From Candidatus Auribacterota bacterium (GTDB lineage: Bacteria; Auribacterota; JAFGBW01; JAFGJP01), in contig JAFGJP010000033.1 in NCBI GenBank assembly GCA_016929035.1, forward strand, positions 1 through 12,286: 12,286 nucleotides of DNA, read 5' to 3'. The notes below the pieces were generated by a model. It was given only the letters and a program-made list of their open reading frames with translations. It did not search any database and was not told the origin of the DNA. Position numbers and translations under genes: made by a program. The number at the start of each line of letters is the position of its first letter. Positions within the stretch are counted from its first letter, which is position 1. Shown in pieces: positions 6,755 through 12,286 of the stretch.

Positions 6755-6874
6755 TTTTTGATTTTTTAATTAGTCTATTTTTGTCAACTTATTTTAGATG
6801 CGTAAAAGCAGTATTTCTCTGTATTCTGAATAATGAGTTGCACAGCCATGAATAAAAATCTTATATTTCTTATT
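6755..6874. other. Divergent AT-rich spacer with TGTCAA repeats
   Basis: No gene is seen here. TGTCAA occurs at 6749-6754 and 6782-6787, each next to a T-rich run; on the minus strand both read TTGACA, an exact -35 consensus, but no good -10 follows at 16-18 bases. On the plus strand TTGTCA (6781-6786) and TAAAAG (6803-6808) form only a poor promoter pair for the DUF1573 gene. The spacer marks where the glycosyltransferase loses its 5' half, so it may be a rearrangement scar rather than a native intergenic region. Confidence 0.35.
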
Positions 6875-7243
6875 ATGAAAAAAGCGGTTTTGATGACATT
6901 TTTCTTTTTTTTATTCCCTGTTTTCGCAATGCCAGCGGAAATTGCGCCTCAAAAGGTCCTGTTCGGGGATGTTCAGGAAGATGCTCTTATCGAGCGTGAG
7001 ATCATCATTTTCAATAATGAACCGGCTGCCATCGAGTTAAAAAAAATACGCTCTTCATGCGACTGCCTGATCATTGATTTTAATACAGCTGTATCCATTG
7101 AGCCAGAAAAAGAATTAAAGGTCATCATAAAACTTGATCCGTCAAAGCTCGGCAAGGGCAAGTTCAGGAAATATCTCTTCCTTGAAATGAAAAACTCGAA
7201 AAAATCCCTTTACAGCATCGAAGTCCATGGAACCATACTCTGA
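6875..7243 (+). CDS. DUF1573-like periplasmic protein with a CxC motif
   Basis: The 122-residue product starts with a clear signal peptide (MKKAVLMTFFFFLFPVFAMPA), probably cut after Ala21. The rest is one Ig-like beta domain matching the DUF1573 layout: PQKVLFGDVQED (25-36), an N-N-EPAAIEL strand, the signature SSCDCL (60-65) where the family usually has SSCGCT, then IEPEKELKVIIKLDP and a closing IEVHGTI. Upstream in-frame ATGs exist at 6833 and 6848; none has a good ribosome site, and 6875 is chosen because it gives a normal signal peptide. It is followed after 16 bases by the thioredoxin-CcdA fusion, so the two are probably one operon. The Cys62-x-Cys64 pair could be a redox or metal site (inference). 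The family has no settled function. Confidence 0.75.
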   Translation: MKKAVLMTFFFFLFPVFAMPAEIAPQKVLFGDVQEDALIEREIIIFNNEPAAIELKKIRSSCDCLIIDFNTAVSIEPEKELKVIIKLDPSKLGKGKFRKYLFLEMKNSKKSLYSIEVHGTIL

Positions 7244-7259
7244 CAGGGTATATAAAGAC

Positions 7260-8378
7260 ATGTCTAAAAAGCCCGAGCCCGTCTCCTTTTTCTTCTTTTT
7301 TCTTGCAACCCTTTGGCTGGTCTGTGCAGAACCTGCATTTGCATCGCAGGAAACTCTTTCCATAGTTTTTTTCTCTTCTGAAAACTGCAAAAACTGCGAC
7401 TATGTTAAAGACCATGTTCTCCCAAAGGCAAAAGACGCTTTCGGAAACAAAATCACATTCAGGTTGCTCTGCGTAGAAGAGACAGATAACTACCTTTATT
7501 TCATGCAGTTGGAAGAACAATACGGCGAGGCGGGCAATGATTTTCCCATCATATTCCTGCAGGGGAAATTCCTTAACGGGAGAAGCGAGATCGAGAAAAA
7601 CCTCTTTTCAGAAATAGAAAAGAGCCTGCGTCAAAAAGCTGTCTTGACGGAACAAAAACAAAAAAGGAAAGACATCTCAAAAAAGCTGGGTTTCCTGGCC
7701 ATTGCCGCAGGCGGCCTTCTTGACGGCATCAATCCGTGCGTCTTTACGGTCATCATCTTTTTCATTTCCTATCTCACCTATCTAAAAAAAGGCAGGAAAA
7801 ACATCTTTCTTTCAGGCCTCCTGTTCATCCTCGGCTGTTTTTTTTCCTATTACCTTCTGGGGCTTGGCCTATTCGGGTTTCTGGAAAAACTTTTTTTCAT
7901 GAAAATCGTCAGCCTGCTTATCAAAATGGTTGTGGCTGTCATGGTCCTTCTTCTGGCGCTACTGAATATGAAAGATTCCTATCTCATAGCAAGAGGGAAG
8001 AAAATGGAGCTCCATCTCGAGACAAAAAGCATCCTGAAAATACACGAGACCATTAAAAAGCTGACTTCTTTCCGGCTGGCCACGCCCTTTTCATTTCTTA
8101 TCGGGGCCATCGTCTCCCTCATAGAGTTCCCTTGCACAGGCCAGATCTATATCCCCATCATCCTTTTAATCAAAGAGCATGCTCTCAAAGGGTATCTTTA
8201 TCTTTTTCTCTACAATATTTTCTTTATCCTGCCGCTCATAGGACTCTTTATCATCATTTTCCTCGGCATGGACATCAAGGCTTTCAGACAGTTTTACAGC
8301 CGACATCTTCTGGAGGTAAAAATTTTCTTCTCCGTTTTTTTTCTTTTTCTCTTTTTCCTGTATATCTTCAGCCTTTAG
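7260..8378 (+). CDS. Thioredoxin-like/CcdA-like membrane thiol-disulfide transporter
   Basis: A 372-residue protein. Domains in order: a signal peptide (phenylalanine-rich core, AFA-S cleavage after about residue 28); a thioredoxin-like domain at about 31-125 with active site CKNC (43-46) and a cis-proline in DFPIIF (Pro96); a basic linker; then a polytopic domain at about 143-371 of the DsbD-beta/CcdA type. The two membrane cysteines that such proteins use to pass electrons across the membrane are visible as GINPC (Cys160) and EFPCTG (Cys292). The likely role is to carry reductant from the cytoplasm to periplasmic thiols, perhaps for cytochrome c assembly or a DUF1573 partner. ATG 7260 is preferred over ATG 7227, which would overlap the previous gene by 17 bases and put extra charged residues before the leader. 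No dsbD symbol is given because the order differs from DsbD. Confidence 0.85.
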   Translation: MSKKPEPVSFFFFFLATLWLVCAEPAFASQETLSIVFFSSENCKNCDYVKDHVLPKAKDAFGNKITFRLLCVEETDNYLYFMQLEEQYGEAGNDFPIIFLQGKFLNGRSEIEKNLFSEIEKSLRQKAVLTEQKQKRKDISKKLGFLAIAAGGLLDGINPCVFTVIIFFISYLTYLKKGRKNIFLSGLLFILGCFFSYYLLGLGLFGFLEKLFFMKIVSLLIKMVVAVMVLLLALLNMKDSYLIARGKKMELHLETKSILKIHETIKKLTSFRLATPFSFLIGAIVSLIEFPCTGQIYIPIILLIKEHALKGYLYLFLYNIFFILPLIGLFIIIFLGMDIKAFRQFYSRHLLEVKIFFSVFFLFLFFLYIFSL

Positions 8379-11300
8379 TCTCTTATTTCTTTCCACATCC
8401 GGATACGGATGCCCTGTTTGCCGATGAATGACCTGAGAAATGTGATGCTGCCTGAAACCGGCTCAAGGACTGGTGAGGACTCCGGGATGACCTCGACGAT
8501 CTCGTCCTCCGTATCATTGAGAATCAAAACAGCCCTGCCGCTTGCCACTTCAACATCGCGCGACTCCGACTGAAATGTTGCCGTATTATTATCTTTTTCT
8601 TCCTTCAATGTCAGAGAAAAGGTCGTGCTGCTGTCAGAAGTGATGATCTGGTCGTCTTTATCCACTATTTTTACCCTGACTTCCAGGTCTCCGATTTCCC
8701 CTTCGTTATCCTCGATGACGATCCATCCTGTCTTGAACCCGATCGTATCGCTCTGGCCGGTAATGTCGTCATAGTCTGCATCAACGACCGTAACAGCGCC
8801 TGTTTCGTCCTGCGTCCCCATAACGCCTTCAAATCTTTTCACTCCGGCGTCATTTCCGGTAAACGTATAGGCTCCCGACGCTCCATCTTCCCCAAAAAGG
8901 AATCCTTCAGGGACCTGGAACATGATCTGGCCTCTGTAATTCTCTGTTTTTTCGTTCGTATAAGAAAACGCCTGGACGGTCATGCTGAATGTCTCGTTGG
9001 TGTAAAAAAAGTTTCTATTATCAGGGATAGCACTGAGAGAAATCTTAAAGCCGGCCGGAGTAAAAAATATCCGGCTGCTTTCGCCCGTGATGACTTCTCC
9101 TGTTATGTAGGAAATATCTGTTACAGTAAATTTAACTGTTCCTGCTTCTGAAAACGTCATGTTTCTCACGGTTGCCGCGCCACCCACGAACCGGGAGACA
9201 GCGGCAGGGTTCATTTCGCCTTTCCCGCCGGCCGGGCTTATGACCTGAGCGTCGATATCCGCTGAACCGGAATAATTGGGAGTATTTTCACCTCGAGAAT
9301 TTTTCGCCGTGACAGTCATGGAGAAATCCCTTCCGGCCACCTCTCTCTTAGCTGAAACAGCCACATCAAAATGGCTTGGCCTTAACTTGATATCTTCGCT
9401 CAGACCGTTGAGGGTTCCCACTTTTTCTTCAGCATATATCTTTATTGTTCCTGCATCATCATAGCGCACGTTGACCCGCGCAACGCCGTCTACAAAAATA
9501 AAATTATTATAAACAATATCTTTTGTCCCTGAAGAAGGAGTCCCGTACTGAACAAAAAGACCCACCGTCCCCTGATAGTCCTCGTTGACCGTATCATCTT
9601 CTCTTAACGCCCGTATCGTCACGGGAAACGCCGTTCCGGCAACCTGAAAGAATCTGTCAGGGGTCACTTCGAATCTTTCTGTGGGCGACAAAGGAACAGC
9701 GCTCGCTGTAACAGGCTCTGAATAGTTCTCTGCTCCGTCAAAAGCCCAGATTGTATAATAATACGTAGTATTATTCTGAAGATTAACATGATCATAGCTC
9801 TGCGTCTCATCCGGACCGCCGTAGAATGTTCCCAAAAGAAATCCTTCGCTCGGCGTTGCCGGAAAGCCTGAAGTGGACCAGCGTATTTCCGTCCTGTCGA
9901 AATCTGCATCAGGAGGATTCTGCCATGACAAAGTGACTGTGCTCACGCCGCCGGTCGCCGTAAAATTAACGACTTTTTCAGGCGGTATGGTATCAAGGAC
10001 TATCGTTTCATGCTTTGACTCCTCGTCGCCCGCATCATTTTTCACCTTCGCGTACAGCGTCTTTGTGCCGTCTCCTGCGGAGAGCAGCCATGATGACTCA
10101 ATAACTCCTCCGACAGGGGATATGGCAAACCAGCTTGCGCCGGCAAAGCCGGGATCCTCTGACAAGATAGCCCAGGTGGCATCTGGATCAAGCTTTGAAA
10201 AAGTGATTTTGATGGTCTTTCCGTTCGTCTGAGAATCATTCGTGATGACCGTTGAACCTGTGTCCCTGTCCTGAAGAGTCAGACCAAAAACTGAAATAAG
10301 CTCCATCTCCCGCAAACCTGTATAAGAATCCCCGTAATTATCCAGGACCTTCATCATAAAATACTTGCCTTCAGACTCATTGAGCTCATATTCCTGAAGG
10401 CTTGTGTCTTTTAAAGCCGCATAAACACCAAAATCGGCGTAAGTCGTGTCTCCATAGACCTCGATCTCGCTCAGCCCTGTATAGGAATCGCCGTAATTCT
10501 CAAGGATCCTGAACAGGATGTATTTTGCAGAAACAGGATCAAAGGAAAATTCCTGCAGGGCACCGGACTTCTGTGCTTCGAATATGCCAAAATCGCTTAA
10601 CGTCGCATCACCATAAGCTTCCAGCTCCACAAGCCCTGTATAGGAATCGCCGTAATTCTCAAGGATCCTGAACTGCAGATACCTGGCACCCACATCTGCA
10701 AAACTGAACGTTTGCCTGCCGGAGATCTTCTCAGCAGAAAAAACGCCGAATTCGCCTGTTGTCTTGCTTCCAAGAAGCCTGAATTCAACGGCTCCGGTAT
10801 AAGAATCCCCGTAATTATTAATGACTTTGACCATGAAATATCTTGCCGCCGTATCGCTGAACGTGAACTCCTGCAGGCTGCTGTTCTTCAGGGCCGTAAA
10901 GCTTCCAAAATCCGCCAGGGTCTTTGTGCCATAAGCCTCTATTTCAACAAGACCGGTATAGGAATCCGTATAGTTCTCGATCACCCGGAACTGCAGATAC
11001 TTTGCCGATACATCATCAAAGTCAAAGCTCTGAACGCTTGAATCTTTTTCTGCGCGGAAGCATCCGTAATCAGCATATGTCTTCCCTCCAAAAAGCTGTA
11101 TCTCACATAGTCCGGTATAGGAGTCTGTATAATTCTCCGCGACCTTGACCATGAAATACTTCTGGTTGACAACGTTATCAAAAGCATATTCCACAGAAGA
11201 GCCGCTTTTCTCGCCGGTAATGGCCCCAAAAACATCGAAGGTCTCGTCTGCGCTGATAAGCTTCATCTCGGTCAGGCCGACATAAGAAGCATCGCCGTAA

Positions 11301-12286
11301 TTATCCAGGATCTTCATCATGAAATATGTCCCTGTATAATCCCCGTCAAAAGCATATTCGACTTCATCTGTATTCTGCTCTCCTGTGAAAGAAACGCCTG
11401 CATCCGGGTTGATCTGAACCCAGCCCGCATGATCATATTGGTCTTTGGCATCCGGATCATCCGTGTAATAAAGTTCAAAATTCTTTACAGCCCTGGCGTT
11501 GTTTCCGTAATTGACAAGGACAAATCTATTGAATGTCTTGGGGGCTTCCCCATCAAAATAAAAAATAAAATATCCGTCGGTCGTCCCGTTTTGACTGAGC
11601 CAGTAATTGCCGTAGCCGCCGTCATTGACGCGGCTGGCCGAATAGGAGCCGTGCTGATTCTTGCTCTTATGGAGAACGCCTCCAAAGGCCTTATTGATAA
11701 TATTCGCTTTTGTTGCGTCACCTGTCCCTGTTACGCTTTGCCATGAACCATGGTCAGGGTCAGCCCTTGCGTCGTCATCATCAGAATAAAAAAGCCTCAG
11801 GACCCTGACAGCCCGGTTGTTGTTGCCGTAATTGGTGAGCAGCATCCTGTCAAAAGATAAAGATTCATTGTCAGGGAAAGAGAAAATAAAATAGTTATCA
11901 TAATTGTTTTGCTGGGACAGCCAGTAATTGCCGTAGCCGCCGTCATTGACGCGGCTGGCAGGATAAGAGCCATGCTGAGAGCCGTAATCTTCCAATGTCC
12001 CTCCTATTCGAGAGCTGATAATATTGGCTTCATCTGTTTCTGTGGAGCCTGAAGCAAGCGCCCATGACGCATGGTCAGCATTATTCTTCGCTGCCGCATT
12101 GCTGGATGTCAGTATCTGGAAGTATTTGACAGACCTGTTGTTATTTCCGTAATTGACAAGCTTGAGGTTATTCACCGTTTCCTGCTGTTCGTCAGGAAAT
12201 GAAAAAATAAAGTGGTTGCTGTAATTATTCTGTTCTGACAGCCAGTAATTGCCGTAGCCGCCGTCATTGACGCGCGTGGCCGGGTA
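8375..12286 (-). CDS. Giant multidomain surface protein with discoidin-like repeats (5' end off the window)
   Basis: The frame is open through the right edge: 1303 residues plus TAA at 8375-8377. The GTG at 12175 is not the start, since the same repeat pattern continues upstream in frame. Domains, numbered from the window edge: F5/8 type C (discoidin)-like 107-residue repeats at 1 to about 327 (SRVNDGGYGNYWLS, NYGNNxRAVK); six 53-56-residue units at 328-648 (ENYGDSYTGLxExxxYG) plus a partial one; an Ig-like segment to about 765; a fibronectin-III-like domain at about 768-860 (PPEKVVNFTATGG, TTYYYTIWAFDGAENYS); then several Ig-like beta domains to about 1290. No catalytic domain, LPXTG motif or recognisable sorting tag is seen at the C-terminus. 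Discoidin modules usually bind carbohydrate, so a role in surface adhesion or glycan binding is likely (inference). Its end overlaps the convergent redox gene by 4 bases. Confidence 0.88.
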   Translation of the reverse strand, partial: YPATRVNDGGYGNYWLSEQNNYSNHFIFSFPDEQQETVNNLKLVNYGNNNRSVKYFQILTSSNAAAKNNADHASWALASGSTETDEANIISSRIGGTLEDYGSQHGSYPASRVNDGGYGNYWLSQQNNYDNYFIFSFPDNESLSFDRMLLTNYGNNNRAVRVLRLFYSDDDDARADPDHGSWQSVTGTGDATKANIINKAFGGVLHKSKNQHGSYSASRVNDGGYGNYWLSQNGTTDGYFIFYFDGEAPKTFNRFVLVNYGNNARAVKNFELYYTDDPDAKDQYDHAGWVQINPDAGVSFTGEQNTDEVEYAFDGDYTGTYFMMKILDNYGDASYVGLTEMKLISADETFDVFGAITGEKSGSSVEYAFDNVVNQKYFMVKVAENYTDSYTGLCEIQLFGGKTYADYGCFRAEKDSSVQSFDFDDVSAKYLQFRVIENYTDSYTGLVEIEAYGTKTLADFGSFTALKNSSLQEFTFSDTAARYFMVKVINNYGDSYTGAVEFRLLGSKTTGEFGVFSAEKISGRQTFSFADVGARYLQFRILENYGDSYTGLVELEAYGDATLSDFGIFEAQKSGALQEFSFDPVSAKYILFRILENYGDSYTGLSEIEVYGDTTYADFGVYAALKDTSLQEYELNESEGKYFMMKVLDNYGDSYTGLREMELISVFGLTLQDRDTGSTVITNDSQTNGKTIKITFSKLDPDATWAILSEDPGFAGASWFAISPVGGVIESSWLLSAGDGTKTLYAKVKNDAGDEESKHETIVLDTIPPEKVVNFTATGGVSTVTLSWQNPPDADFDRTEIRWSTSGFPATPSEGFLLGTFYGGPDETQSYDHVNLQNNTTYYYTIWAFDGAENYSEPVTASAVPLSPTERFEVTPDRFFQVAGTAFPVTIRALREDDTVNEDYQGTVGLFVQYGTPSSGTKDIVYNNFIFVDGVARVNVRYDDAGTIKIYAEEKVGTLNGLSEDIKLRPSHFDVAVSAKREVAGRDFSMTVTAKNSRGENTPNYSGSADIDAQVISPAGGKGEMNPAAVSRFVGGAATVRNMTFSEAGTVKFTVTDISYITGEVITGESSRIFFTPAGFKISLSAIPDNRNFFYTNETFSMTVQAFSYTNEKTENYRGQIMFQVPEGFLFGEDGASGAYTFTGNDAGVKRFEGVMGTQDETGAVTVVDADYDDITGQSDTIGFKTGWIVIEDNEGEIGDLEVRVKIVDKDDQIITSDSSTTFSLTLKEEKDNNTATFQSESRDVEVASGRAVLILNDTEDEIVEVIPESSPVLEPVSGSITFLRSFIGKQGIRIRMWKEIRD
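10343..11305 (-). repeat. Tandem 53-codon half-discoidin repeats
   Basis: Six consecutive units (residues 328-648): the first is 56 residues, the next five exactly 53 (159 bp). Each runs (E/D/N)NY(G/T)DSYTGLxExxxYG, a DFGxF turn, an LQEFxF strand and KYxxFRIL. Two neighbouring units share an identical 42-bp block at 10473-10514 and 10632-10673, exactly 159 bp apart. The unit corresponds to the C-terminal half of an F5/8C fold. Confidence 0.85.
11599..12274 (-). repeat. Tandem 107-codon discoidin-like repeats
   Basis: An identical 34-bp block occurs at 11599-11632, 11920-11953 and 12241-12274, exactly 321 bp (107 codons) apart. It encodes RVNDGGYGNYWL. The protein units around it are also similar but less identical. 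A further copy may exist beyond the right edge. Confidence 0.85.

Noticed and set aside
7164..7520. A 118-codon minus-strand open frame between the DUF1573 and redox genes
   Set aside because: Fully antisense to two well-supported coding frames; no motif seen.
9873..10232. A 119-codon plus-strand open frame
   Set aside because: Antisense to the fibronectin-III-like and Ig-like part of the surface protein; no support.
11429..11746. A 105-codon plus-strand open frame
   Set aside because: Antisense to the discoidin-like repeats of the surface protein; no ribosome site or motif.
11599..12274. Three identical 34-bp blocks as CRISPR repeats
   Set aside because: They are 321 bp apart and in frame within one coding region, encoding the same protein motif.

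Overview
The window reads as bacterial, from a Gram-negative-type organism with mid-range GC. It carries large exported surface proteins and a periplasmic thiol-redox gene pair. A poorly sampled lineage (Omnitrophota, Desulfobacterota or Planctomycetota-like) would fit, but no marker gene here fixes the phylum. No tRNA, rRNA or CRISPR array was seen.

Layout. Positions 1-3912 (minus) hold most of a secreted RHS/YD-repeat protein; its C-terminus lies beyond the left edge. Just upstream of it, 3935-5179 (minus) is a gene for an exported helical-repeat protein built from ten gapless 26-residue TPR-like units plus canonical TPRs. It is split by one in-frame TAA at 4541-4543. Next, 5193-5762 is an AT-rich block holding a GxxExxY (PD-(D/E)XK-like) gene, bounded by an exact 18-bp inverted repeat and CACGAAA-type repeats. 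It appears inserted between the TPR gene and a glycosyltransferase gene. At 5762-6754 (minus) is the C-terminal half of a membrane family-2 glycosyltransferase, missing its nucleotide-sugar-binding half.

A short AT-rich divergent spacer (6755-6874) separates these from two plus-strand genes: a DUF1573-like periplasmic protein (6875-7243) and a fusion of an N-terminal thioredoxin-like domain with a CcdA-like membrane domain (7260-8378). The fusion gene's end overlaps by 4 bp the end of a convergent giant gene (8375-12286, minus, 5' end off the window). That gene encodes a surface protein made of discoidin-like 107-residue repeats, 53-residue half-discoidin repeats, a fibronectin-III-like domain and several Ig-like domains.

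How they fit together. The minus-strand genes glycosyltransferase-(GxxExxY)-TPR-RHS are co-directional and tightly spaced, so they could be one transcript, with the TPR protein as a possible envelope helper of the RHS protein (inference). The plus-strand pair looks like a two-gene thiol-redox operon. Three signs of decay or rearrangement are clustered between 4540 and 6790: the nonsense codon, the inverted-repeat-bounded cassette and the truncated glycosyltransferase.
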